The notes beneath the pieces were generated by a model. The model did not search any database and was not told where the DNA came from. It saw only the letters and a program-made list of their open reading frames with translations. From contig CM076264.1 of assembly GCA_038380795.1 (NCBI GenBank), positions 10,046,001 to 10,110,000 of the forward strand: a DNA stretch of 64,000 bases, given 5' to 3'. The stretch comes from Pyrocephalus nanus (taxonomy: Eukaryota; Chordata; Aves; Passeriformes; Tyrannidae). A program made the position numbers and the translations under genes. How positions within the stretch are numbered: position 1 is the first letter of the stretch; every line of letters begins with the position of its first letter. This document shows, in pieces, positions 25,001 through 38,115 of this stretch.

Positions 25001-28000
25001 AAAGATGTAAACATAATCTGGTAGAATACTAATACCTGACCAGTTCTTCTTTGAGGCACTCTGTGTCTCTGGGGAAGTCCTGTGTCTCATAATTCTGACT
25101 GTCATTGATGGAGTTCAGCAGCAGCTGGGATTTGACAATGCAGAAAATCTCCCAAGAAATCTGCAGTACTGATATAGTCAAGCTGGGAAGAAAGCAAAGA
25201 GCATTAAAAGCTATTTTCAGTACATGCACGTGAGCACACACACATAGAGAAAACAAACCAAATGCAAATTAAATGCTAAAAATTACTTTCATAGAATAAG
25301 ATCTGTTAAGGTGATTAAGAGAGGTAAAAAACAAATGAAGTGTATAAAATCATGAAGCAGGTGCCAGTCCTGTTAAATGACTCTTAGAATCAGACAGCTT
25401 TTATTCTCTACTATTCCTACTAATCTAATATTCTACTAATATTTTACTATTCCTTACAGTAGAAGGAATAGCTAGTGGCAGGGATACTTAATGGAAACTC
25501 TTTAAGAACAGGCTCACTCTCAAAGGACTGCTGTGAAGGAAATAAACTTTATAACTTTAGGAAAGAAAGCTCAACAATTGATAAGACCAGAAAATAGGAA
25601 CTCATATTCCAGCCACTGACAGATGTGCAGCTGCAGCAACTTTGAAGTATATTGGGAGAAAATAAAAATAAAAATCTGGACAGAAGGAAACCCTCTAAGA
25701 CTAATTTTTTTTTATAACTTTATAAGGGAGTAGGAGGAAAAAATACTGCCTAAACTCTTCTACCTTGCCATCCTGACTTATTGGTTGCATTAACAAAAGT
25801 ATCCTCTATCATTCATTAAGAAAATACTTATAAATAACCGGAAGTACTTGATTTCCTTTCCTTTCTGCCTATCCTGTACAAGCCATTGAACATCTTGGGA
25901 TTATTTAAGTACTTTAAATGCTTTAAATGTTTAAATACTCTAATTTCAATTTTCAACATCCGATGTGCCGTAGCACTTCCATTTTCATCCCCCTCAAAAT
26001 TAGTGACACAGGACAGTGGGCGATGCTGTCACCAGCTGCTAAGACAGCAAGGAGGACAGCATTCCCTCAGATACTCTGTTGCTAGTTTGAAGTTTAATTT
26101 CAAATAAAATATTAACAGAAGAACAAAATAAAAAGAGGCTTAGACTAAATAGACTCACAAAATTATAGATTAGATTAAATTGCATGTTATCCTTTCTTAC
26201 GGTGGACTGAGGATTAGAAGAAAACTAAAACTGAAACCTTTTCCTTAAGACCAGGACTTCCAGGATCTCTCTGCTTCAGTATGTAATTCTAAAGTGAGAG
26301 ACATAAAACTTGTTTGCATCATAAGAGTGAGCTTGGAAAAATACGTTCAGGTGCTACCAGCTGGGTAATACTAGGTATTCCTTTAGCTCAGGTGAATGTG
26401 ACACTCCAGACTGCAACCACTGAAGCAAGAAACAGGATTTGGTCTGATATGCCAACATCTGCCTGGTACTCCTGATATCATCTGCTCAGCAACTCTATCA
26501 GCACAAGCTCTTCTAGTAGCTTCAAGCAGAATTCATTATTGCTCTTTTAGGCTGGCTTGGCCAATATGAAAACACTGAAAAATACCTATAAAGATCCAGA
26601 AGTACCGCAGGTGACAACTCTGCAGCCAATTACACTTCTTGCCTCACTGCCTTTCTCCTCTCTGTGGTCTTTTAACCTGCCTCTCAGCCAGCTTGCTCTG
26701 CTTTTGTCACAACTTTTAAACAGGACTTTTCTGCTGTCCAAGCATGGCAGGTTCCAAACAGTAAAGGGACGTGAAACTTGCAAACAACATTTATTAAATT
26801 TCTGTATTATTTTAGCCAATATCTAAGGCCAAACAGAATTGATGTTGAGTGTGAGACGATGTATATTTGTGGATTGCTCCCAGATTGCTGCTGCAGCCCA
26901 GAGGTTACACACTCCTGTTTTTTTGTGACAGCTTAACAGAAGATCCTGAGATCTACAAAGCAACAGAAGGAGCAGGGCATCTCCAGCTCTGCCCCTCTTC
27001 CACCTCGTGCCTGGGGCCATGGTAGGAGCACAGCTCATCATGCCTTGTGAGTCTTCACAGCCTGACATCTCTGGAGATCACTGTGGCTGCAGGTGAAGAA
27101 TGGGCTCCTCTGAGTATCATCCCTCATTCAAGCTGTCACTAGAGAATTAGAACAATTTAAACATCCTAAGAAGAATCTAATGTACTCCATAAATTCTGCA
27201 TGTGTTAAACAAAACTCACTGGTTGAGTGCACACACCCGTGAGGAAGAACCCAGAATCTTTCCACGAAGCAGGGTCCACACACTTCCCCTTCTAAACGTG
27301 AAAAGATAAGCATGGGACCTAATGCAGCTGCATTCACACACAGGGCCATGGTTTTCATGAGGCTCTTTTCTATTTAAATAACCATGCATTATGGAAAAAC
27401 TCATCCCAGGTGTGTGTAGCACCTAAGTGTGAGGAAAACAGCTAGAACTTCTCTCTATTGGCAAAAGTTATCAGTGGTGGATGGAGAAGTGGGCATCAGC
27501 TTCTCTTCCTGTTGAAGACAACTGAGAGTGGCCTGATAAATCAATCTGAAAATTAAACATTTTGACAATGTGAGGAACACTGTTTTCTGACAGAATGTGG
27601 TGCCATGAAGATGGGGTACTAAAATTATCCGTTTTATTGCCCTATGTAAATATGTTTACATTGCTGTCCTTAATCCTGCCAGACCAAGCTGTATAAAGGC
27701 ATAACTGCACCTAAGTAATCAGTTAGACACAAAACAATGACCAAGTCTGGGAGTAGTAGTACATCCAGTCATGCCCAAACTCTCCTCCAAGAAGGAGTTT
27801 GGAAAGCAAGGTAAAATCATGAACCTCATGACCTCATGATCATCAGTGGGATGATCTCCTTGATAAACATTTTCTGGAGCTTCCACTCTGCCCATAACAT
27901 GATGCAGAGACTGTAGTGGTTCCTTCTGCTTTGGTCTTCTACTGACACTGCCATTAACTCTACTTGTTACTTTCCGTTAATTGCATGGGATTTTACTTAG

Positions 28001-30374
28001 TCATTGGTTTTGGGTTTCCTTTTCACCCTGCTGTCTTCATGTTTTTTGTTGAAAATGAGCTCTGCCCAGAGCAGCTGCTGGATTGCAATCTGTGGGAAGC
28101 CTCTCACATGAGGTTTGATGTGCTGTATTCCATATCTCTCTAGTCTAATTTAGCACATTTCTTTGATTCATGCAAGTTGTTCTTGGAGCTAGATTTTAGA
28201 AAATTAAGAATCAAAGACCTAAAACTATTCAAAAGAATAAAAAATATAGTTTTGTTTTAGAATACACAGAAATGTCAAATGAGCCTTCATTAAGAGTCAC
28301 TGAAGATACAAAAGATCCTTCAAAACAAGAATGACAGTTTTCAGGTTCAGGCATTTCAAAGATTTCAACTGCTTTCGAGTCACATGTCCCAAATTTTTGT
28401 GCCAAAGGTCTAATACCTCCATCACTTGCAGAAAAGATAGAGCTGGTCACAGAGCTAGAGCCACCTGATGAACACAGAACTAATTCAATTTGGCCATATG
28501 TTTTACCCACATCTGTGTGAACAAACTCCATTGCTCCTGTACGTTTGGAGAGCATGTTATTAATATACAGGTGAACTACAGCTGCCACAACCTAATACAA
28601 TTTGGAAGCCCTGCTCGGAGGCTGAATAAGCTGATGAAATCATCTAAACTGCCAAAAATTATTCGACTGAAAGACAGCAGCACGGAGTAAATTAGCCGTC
28701 CCAGGGCTCCATATTGCTGAAGATAGCCTGTTTCCAGTGTCTGGTCTACCCAAGTGAGATGGATTTATACCACATGAAGGTGTAATTTTGCCATCAGGCG
28801 TGCCCCTACTTCTTTGTAGTAAGGGCATTTGGGCATAGCAGTTCATTACTGTCTCACACTAACTTCTGTTGCCAGTAAGGAAAGGAGTGTTTAGTCCTGA
28901 GTCCTCTCATGTTTCTCACCATCTACTCTTTGGAGAAGAAAAGTACCTACTATATTTGAGTACATCCCCATAGGGACTGCTTCCTTCTGCTGGTCTGTGG
29001 GCCAAGGCATAAAATCATGTTTGAAGGTTATGTTCATTCCGTTCACTTTCCTTAAGAATGAACCCCCCCACTTCTAATGCTTTTCCTCCTGAGAGGAAAA
29101 ATGACCTTTAATTGCCAAAAAATACACTTGGTGCATAATTGCTGCTGAGAAGTCAAGTCCTCGCTGCTTTTCAGGGGTGTGTGAACAGCTGGCCTCCTCT
29201 GGCTGCCAGAAAGCTGGAATACCTCATTTTGTGCCACTTACACCATATGCTTTCTTGCTTTCAGCTGCAATTAATGCATATGGTACAGAAGCTATGATGT
29301 TTAACTTGCCACATCAAGGAATGCTAGGCACAGTATAGTAATACTGGGTTCAATATTACATAGGGACATACCTAGAGCCCTAGGAGGCGAGGGGGGAAAA
29401 AAAACCACCAAACTTTCTAAAACATATAGCATGCTTTCATTACTAAAGTGGCTCATGACCTTGTTTGCAATACTCAGTTGAACTAATGTAGCTCATTGCT
29501 AGTTTTGTTGCTCTGTTCAAAGATGTTCTTCCTACTGCAGATCTATAAGAGGCTTGGCCAATTAAGTCAGTTGAATATCTAGGTATTCTTTAATATATGT
29601 TCACATACTTGCACATCTTCATTCCTAAAATAAAGCTCTGGTTACAAAGGGGTGCGGTGTGTGGCAATACTGTGTTTCCCTTTTCCTTGCCTTTTTGTGA
29701 CAAAAGTTGAGCAATTTGGAATTAATATATAATGAATGTTGAGATATTGTAGGTTCTGATAACAGGCCATAAAAAGAACACAATACTTTGGATTACTGTA
29801 GGGATACACAGGCTGTGTTTGGCTTTGGTTCAATGATTAAACTTTTGAATGTAACCAGGGCATTAATGGCGCATGTTAGTACTTCAAAGTACCTTCTTTA
29901 CAAAGACAGGTGTCTGTGTATCAAAGCAGATGCCTGAAGAAACCCAGGGACTCCTGGAGTGTCTCAGGACTGGAAGTTCCTTCAGAGTGGAGTTATCCAC
30001 TGCTGTCACACATCTGCTTCCACCTCAGTAAGAGCAGGAATTTTAAATGAAATTTAGAGCCTGGGCTCTAGACATTTTTACCTGCTACCCTAAAACAAAT
30101 TCCTTTTACTCTGTGTTTCAGTATTTTCTTCTCTCTCTCCCTGCCCTGTAGGATTGCAATGCTAATGGAAAGAGCCTTCCTCCATCTTGGAATCGTAAAA
30201 CTGACAATTCTCCTCTACTATTTTGATAGCTATTGTAAGTCGTATCAACCTTAAAAAATTACTTCAGTCAGGACAGCCTTAAAAATCCTACTGGACTTCC
30301 CTGAAAGTACGTACCTGCGAGTATATTTACATATAATTCTTTCCATGATTAATAATTTTTTTATATTTCATTTC

Positions 30375-30390
30375 TTTTTTTTTTTTTTTT
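30375..30390. repeat. T16 homopolymer in AT-rich DNA
   Basis: Uninterrupted T run in an AT-rich stretch (30340-30420). Confidence 0.9.
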
Positions 30391-33300
30391 AACTATTTCT
30401 CTCTTCAATATTCTGGTTGGCAATTCCATAAAGCAAGCAGAGAGGAAAGAAGCAAGGCCTAGTAGCTTCAAATAGTGGAATAATAAATATCTCCATTTAA
30501 AAAGCACTTTTCCTCTATATGTCCTTCAAGGTTTTAGATTCTGAAGAGTTTGATCTATTTTTAGCTTACAGTTTAAAGGGAGACATTTTCTTGCCAATTG
30601 CTGGATGGTCAGCAGTTCAAAAGTTATTGACCAAAAGAGGAGAGCATTAGCACAAAACTCTTTCAGGTCTCTTGACCCTTTCTCAACGAAATGGATTCCT
30701 TTTGAGAAGCCCTGAGGATAATAAATTATATAGTGAAATAGACTCATTAAAACACTGTGGCTGGAGAGAAGACCAGAAAGTGCTGTAACCATGACAGGCC
30801 ACGTTTTAGCTCTATAATGAGCACAGGTCAGGTAATGGTGTCTAATTTACTTGGAAAGCAGTTGTTTGCATGTCCAGAATTCAGTTTCCCCACCAGGTTA
30901 AATACATGACTCTGAAGTCTCCCGAGCATTTAATCCCAGTGAACTCCCTTCACACCATTTACCTCCCTTACAATTAATTTTGGTATAATGTCAGGCAAAT
31001 AAACATACAAACAAAAACCAAGCAGGCACCACTGCAGCTATTCTGTGGCCTCTCTCGAAGAGAAAGGAGAACAAAAGGGAAGGGCTATTAAGGGAGTAGC
31101 AAAGTAAGCAACTCTAATTTTTTTAGGAAATTGCCCATTAAGTTTATATAATGCTGCAAGAAGGCGAAAATGCTGACAGCACAATGCAGAGTTTTTTGCT
31201 TTCCAAAACCACGACTTGAGCAGTGGTGTACAAACAGAAAGGGATGCATTCATTCTTCAGAGCCAGGGCAGTTCTCCCCTACTCTCAGATGGGTCAACAT
31301 CAAGGTGGCAGCTGAGAAAAAGCTCTAGGGTGTGGTGGCTTGGCACAGAGGGTACAGGCCATGGTTGTCTTGGATGCCACTTTTCCAGGCGCCAAACAAT
31401 TTACCAAATGTCATTTCCTAAACTTTACAGTAGCCTAAATAACACCGAAAAGCCTTCCAGGTTAGGCAGAAGAAAAGCAGAAATCTTTCATAACACATTG
31501 TCACCCCATGGGTGCGGGTTTTTATTTTGACAGAGCTTTAGGCGTGGAAACTGTAGCAGAGAAACAGATTTGTTGCTGCCCAGGCCAAACCTTGCCGGAA
31601 GGGGTGAGTTCATGTTTTCAAACATTAAAGCAGGTCCACTGAGGAAGCCCAAGAGAGCTTAAAAAGGAATAAAGAAGAAAAAAAAACCTTCATGTTCTGT
31701 TAAGAAAAAGCCATGGCCTTTGTCACTTCTCTAAGATTAAAAAGGCTTCCGTAATGTTTTTCAATCCCTCCATTCATGCAGTGCAGGGTGACTGGACCTA
31801 TTTCTTTCTTTGGACTGACACAAGCTCCCTTTGAGTTTGCTGACACAAATTCCTTTCTCACCCATAATGCCAGGCAGGTGCATGGGAACCCTAAAATACA
31901 CTTACTTCACACATTAAAAAAAATTAATATAATTTGTTTAAATATAGCTTTTCATCTTAAGACACATTAAATGCCACATTAAAGAGTTTTATATGGACAG
32001 TGACAGCAGGATCTTAGTTCCTAGGTCTGGCTGTATGAGTTTGGCCGCTCAAGATGTCTTTGTCTTCCTGCCTTCAGTCATCCAAGTACTTCTGTTAATT
32101 TGCTATTCCAGGCACACGTCTGTTTTACTGCTATGACAAGGCTTGCAAAATCTCTAGCAACTTAGATGCATACTTTATCAATTTTCTCCAGGAATGGTTC
32201 TGTTCTAATAAAGACAGCTTGTTTTATCAAATCAGGGTAAAAATATAATAAAGCCAGGGAAAATGCACAGAGGACATCCTACAAAGCCTGTGAGACAGTG
32301 AGCAAACACTATATCTCAAATTTTTCTATGGGCACAGCAAAATAATTAGGAATTTTGAAACTCGAACGTACACTTGGATGTGTTCTTCAGCATACAGACC
32401 TACATAAACTCACTAAAAGCAAGGACGTCCACAGAATAGACCTCTCCTGCAGATTTTTTGCCTGCAGTTGACATATGTTTTTACAAAAAGGAGTGTTTTC
32501 TCTCATTATTATGAACAGCATCAGGAATACCTATTGCTTGCATAGTAGGTGTAACTCTGGTGATTTCAGTGGAGACAGAGAGTATAACCATGGTAACAAG
32601 CCCAGGCTGCCTGTTACTTTTATTGGCCCTATCGTGTGTGTATAGATGTAAGAGGCCATGAATCTGTTACAAGCTTTTACTCATCGCCCTCATCTTCACA
32701 TCCCAAGACCTCATAATCTTTAATGCACTTGCCCTCACTCTCTGTGAAGCACTTCTGATGGTTTTATCTAAGAGGTGTAAACTGAGAAGTGGGATGCACA
32801 CAGGATTTGTCTGTTTCTCTTTATCTTCTCTTTATCATTTGTAAGGTAGAGAAAAAATCACTTCAGAACCTTTAGCAGATCAGGAAATCAAACCCTGTCT
32901 GTCTCCAAACCAGGGCTGTCCCAATGTTCCATGGGCACATACCATGCCACAAGGGGCAGCCTGTGCCCCAGACCACGGTAGGACAGATCTGAGTGTTTCT
33001 GCCTCTCAGAGGAAGGACCTGGCTTCTCACCACATCTCCATCCCAGACGATGCCATTACCACCTGTTAATTCCCACAGGCTGCTTGATGCTGAGCAAAGG
33101 GGATGGCTGTCAAAAGGACGCTGCTGTCACACAGCACTGATGTGTTCTTCTTGCTTTAGCTTCTCCTCTCTTACTTCTCCGTCTTTTCTGTCAAAATTCT
33201 TTAAAATTCCACGGGAAAAGTAAATAACCAGTCCCAATGCATTCCACCTCATAACATGAGCTGTAAATAACATATTCCCCTTTATACATATTCTCTTACT

Positions 33301-34431
33301 TGAACTTTATCCTGAAGGGCTTTACGTGCTTGAGCACTGTAAACGTGGATCTAAGACAGACTGTGCATAGTAAATACTTCTGTGCTTCCTACCTGGGCTG
33401 AGGAATCATTATACCCCCTGAGAGCAATTCAGTACTTATATAATGATCTCATTACCAAGCAGCTATTCCAATTTTATCTAGACTTTAATATTTCTTGAAG
33501 CAAAGAAAGCATACAAAGACGATTCAGAACGCCACTTTCAGAATCAAATTCAATATTGAGGGACTGTGCTGCAGGCCAGGATAAATAGGAAAAGAAAAAG
33601 GATTATCCTCCCCCTAACTAAGCTGTCTTATCTGGCTTCACTCTCTCGGTCCGTACTTGTTGACACGACCTGCTTCCTAAAGGTGGTATTCAAGTGACAT
33701 GGTGAATTTTCCACCAGAGTTGTGCAAATCTGGCCCTGCTCCTTCAGAGGATGCTTTGCCAAGATTTTCCTTCCATTTCCATGCACTTCTCGTCTCCTTC
33801 CTTTTCTGTCCTCAGAGCTTCACCCTGAGCCCTTGCCTGTATAAATTTAAACTCTCATCACTGATTTCACACATGGAACTGAACTTGGCTGAGGTAGACA
33901 TGCTGAAAATACTCAAAGGACATGTATTTCTCTCCTGTAGCTCTTTCTCTATATGCCAAGATCACGGTCTTTATTGTATTAAAATGTCAAACCAAGAGCA
34001 TTATTTTGGATAATCCTCAAGTAAGCAAAAATACCTGATATCCCCAGAAGATTCTTAGCATTCAGCCTCATCAGGGTATTTTCATTTGCAATCTCTCATC
34101 TTAGCCAGGTCTCTTACCTTAATAATTATATTAATGCCATGCTCTCCAAAAGGTTACCACACGGAATCAGGCCTTGTCTTCCTTTTGCTCTTCTTTCTTG
34201 TTCTGTAAGCCTTACAGTAAGGATTAAAACAAGAATACCTCATGGTATGAGACACAGTCATTCCAGTGTCTCAAATAGTAATGAGAATAGGGCACGTGCC
34301 TCCTCATGACAGTCTTGAGATCGGAATTGCACAGCCTTCCTCCCAACCAGGCATGGCAGAATCCATCATTCCCAGCCAGCAACACCCTACCAGTTGGCAG
34401 AGAGGAAAACATTTCTACTGTGCTCCCAGTT

Positions 34432-34520
34432 AAAAGAAAAAAAACAAAACACCCCCCCAAAAAAACCCAACAAACAAAAAAAAAAAACACAAAAAAACAC
34501 ACACACACAAAAACCCCCAG
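34432..34520. repeat. A/C-rich low-complexity tract
   Basis: Runs of A broken by C runs and a short (CA)n. It creates an apparent open frame of 136 codons rich in Lys, Thr and Pro (34306-34716) that is an artefact of the tract. Confidence 0.85.
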
Positions 34521-37500
34521 ACAACTGGCTTCTGGTTACAAATCCCAAAATATTACTTTCTTACCTAATATATTAAGCAAAACCCATTTATCTAAAAAAA
34601 AAAACTCAGAGGAAAAGAATGCTCCTCTTTACATGCACTGTGGCAACAGCTCACCAAGGCCCACACAGGTGTTTTTTTGCTGTAAGGAAACCATAGATTT
34701 TCTTTCAAGTTATTAATGACGTATATGAAGTGCTACACATGAATATATTTGTCTCATCATGGTGTGTTCTTGGCTTTTTTGTTGTGTTTTATTTAGAAGT
34801 TCAATCAGAAAATAGCAAGTTTCCTGTACAGATTTTGGGTTTCCCCATCTTCAGTTTCTAAGCTCTTCACTTTTTCTTGCTGTCCCGGCAAGCATCAGTA
34901 CCAGGCTTGGGCACAGTCTGAGCTAGGTGGAAATGGTCACCACGAGTAAATGAAGAAAACTTATAGTTTATTTACACATCTGCCCTCAGGTTAGAGAAGT
35001 AGCACCTCCTGTCATATAGTCCCTCTGGTTCCATTCAACTAACATTCAGTAATCCGCCAAATCAAAAGCATCATCATTTTCTTTATGGCAGCTGGACCTT
35101 TAAGACATAGCTGAAAGTCCTATTTACGATTCAGGGAATCCTAGAAAATTTTGATCACCAAATCTCCTCACTGTAACCAAGTGTTGTAAATTTTATGGTG
35201 TTTTTGTGAAGGGATGTGAGGAGCTGCCTCCACCATCATTCACCAGCACCAACCAGCAGCACAGGGCTGCTGATCAGCTCCACATTGATGTGGGAAAAGC
35301 ACAGTAACAGCACCAAAGAGGAGGTAGAGACCAGAGCTCTTGGAAAGGTATTCCTTATTCATCAGGCTAATGTCATGTACAGCCATCACCCTAATGGCTG
35401 GTAATGTAGATTGGAATTAGACTGAGAGTTGTTACAGTCGCTGTGCTAGGACTGAGCAAGCCAGATTTGCATTTTCAGCTCCACTGTACACTCATATCAT
35501 TGTATTGCTTTGCTTGGTTTTGGTTCTTTATTTGTTCATCCAGCAACGGCTTGGTTATCTCCCTGGGAAAAAAGAGTGGGTTGTCAGTTTATAGGACCAG
35601 GTTTATGTTCATTTCCATTAGATGCTAATGCAGTAACAGAACACAGTAATCACAGCTTTCCCTTGATGACTGTTCTCCAGCTTTACCCAGAAATAGGCTG
35701 GCTGACCCCCTACAAATCTTACAAACAGTACTTACATTTACAGTAAGCTCACATTCTGTAACAAGTAGTCATAAATACTGAGATCAGAGTACTTATTGCA
35801 GCTGCAAAATATTTTACACAAATTGTTAAAAACTTGGGTAACTCTTGTATGTTGTTAGCCATTAGGTTTCACTCCTTATGACTAAAGGAGATCGGATTAT
35901 TGTGATATATCATGTGATCCATCAGGCAAAATACTAAAGGGAACCACCGGTAAATGGTGTCACCAGAAGAATCTACTGCAATGTATTACTGTATTGTTTC
36001 TTGTTCACTATAACCCACAATTTATTTTAATCCCTCTTGCAATTTTTCTTTCAGATATAGATTATTTTCACCTAAGTTCCAAGGCTGGAAGAGGGAAATT
36101 GTTTTCATCTTTCATTAGAGATATAGCAACACAGTCTGTAACTTCCCATTCCTTCTGTAACTTACTTGTTACAGGTACTGGACATCATTGGCTAGGAATG
36201 CTAATGAAGATGCAGTGGCAGGACATGGCACCTGGAGCATTGTGGGCAGTGTTGCTGCAGGGCTTATCCTCCAGCAGTGAAGTGCATATTAAAGCCTGCT
36301 CTGCAGAGTTTCTTTAGAGGAGTTACAGCTGGCAGAATTAATTCTACATTATACCTACCTGTACTGCAATCACACCTTTGCTTACTGCACAAATATACTT
36401 TTCAAATGTGCCCATTCACAGTCAGTAAATGTGACTCTAGCAAGGCAATGCAGATTGCCTCATTTCAACATGTGTCCAGCCTAGAGATACCGCACAGCCC
36501 TTCCCTTCTCAGTGGATGATATTGGGTTCAGAACCAGAAAGCCTTGCTAAGGGCAAAGGTCTTTCCTTTACAGAGTACACATTTACCTTTCTCTTATTTT
36601 CTAATCTTACTGTCTATATCTGCTTTATCTGTTAAAATCAGTTGTATTCCAGCTTCACTAAAACCATCCAGCAGCGCATCTTTAGCAATCAGAAGCTCCC
36701 TTCCTAATTCTACTCTTTTGGGTAATGCACTCCAAACTGCCCTTTATAAACTCTTTTCTTCAGCAGCTTTTGCTGCTCTTCTGGATTTCTTTTTGCTATA
36801 GGCTGTCTTCTTTGTCACCTAAAAGCATTTTTCTGAATGCCTACATTCATTAACCAGGTTGTGCCTGCAACAATGGAGCCTTTTTAACTGAACTCCTATA
36901 TTTCTTTGATAGAACAGACTTCTTACAAACTTAAGATCTCATGCAGTAAATCTATATACTCTCCACTAACTACATATTTAAATTTAGTTAAAGCAGCAGC
37001 CTGGTGATCCTTGTGAAATCAGTGTAGCTCTCTAAATAACATGTATAATAGCACTTCCCATCAGTGTTGCACTTTGATTTCCCTCTAGGTATGAACCACA
37101 TGTCTGTGTAGAACCATCACATGGCAAAACTATCTCTAATGCATTCACCTGCCTCTATCAACAGTCACTTTCGCCTCATTTCAGAAGTATTTGCTCTCAC
37201 ATTGAAAATTGGACTCCTCAGCTTAAAGTAAATCACTGGGATCATACCACAGAAGAGAATACTTCTCTCCTTCTTCCTCTTTCTCATACTGATCCTTTCT
37301 ACCTCTCATATGTTTGCAGAGGGTTTTATCTTGCAGTCCTTCTATTCATGTAGGTTGTTCCAGCACGAAGCTGATGCCTGATGGTTTCGTTGCGTTTTCT
37401 AATTTGTTTACTGCAGAAAATATGTGTCCAAAACCCCGGCATCTTTAACTGGAATATTTGAAAACAACATAAGTCAGTGGAAAAGTTATGATCCTTCTGT

Positions 37501-37987
37501 CTTGACTATTCTTTTTACGCATTGGTACAGCAAGACCTGACCTTAGGGCTAGACTATCAGTCTGTCTCAGTGTAGAATGTTTATCCTTAAACAAAAAGCT
37601 GTTTTCTCTTTAGGTTTCAATAGATCAAAACCAAGGAAAATACAGAGCAGTCTAGGCATTTCTGCTTTTTGCTAAAGTGAAAAGACAATCAACAACAGGA
37701 ACTTAAGTGGTGGCAGAACACAAGATTGTTAGGCAGTATACGAAAAAAAACCTACTCATCTGAACTGAGTTTTCAGCTAGGGACCTAAGAGAGCAAATTT
37801 AATCATCCACCTAAAACGATCACACAAGGCAAGGTTCCCTATTTCCCTTTAAAAGGGTGAAAGACTGATTCTGTTCCTTGCTGATCAGACTCTGTTCCAC
37901 CAGCACACGGCAAAACTCTTCTGAGAGCTGGTAAGGGTGCTCCCAAATGCCAGCCTCGCCTTTAGAATAATGAGATCATATTACTGA

Positions 37988-38115
37988 TTGGATTGGAAGG
38001 AACCAAAAGAACCTCATCACTCCAACCTCCCTGTGACAGGCAGGGACACAGTCTACTCCAACCTTGTCTTGAACTCTTCCAGGGATGGGACATCCAGAGC
38101 TTCTCTGGGCACATG
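37988..38115 (-). mobile_element. CR1 3' fragment, minus strand
   Basis: A short antisense piece: TTGGATTGGAAGGAACC, CACTCCAACCTCCCTG, then TCCAGGGATGGGACATCCAG and CTTCTCTGGGCA. These are standard antisense CR1 3' landmarks. The octamer-like end is degraded and the 5' part is missing. Confidence 0.85.

Larger units (their letters stand above)
22055..37987. other. Long intergenic stretch, no gene recognised
   Basis: Nearly 16 kb without any repeat family I can name. Noted inside: a 119-codon minus frame at 28229-28588 of protein-like composition, the T16 run at 30375, a palindromic E-box at 34291, the A/C tract at 34432 and another CACGTG at 25227. No splice-site/frame combination builds a convincing multi-exon gene. 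Confidence 0.5.

Noticed and set aside
34306..34716. 136-codon frame rich in Lys, Thr and Pro
   Set aside because: It translates an A/C simple tract.
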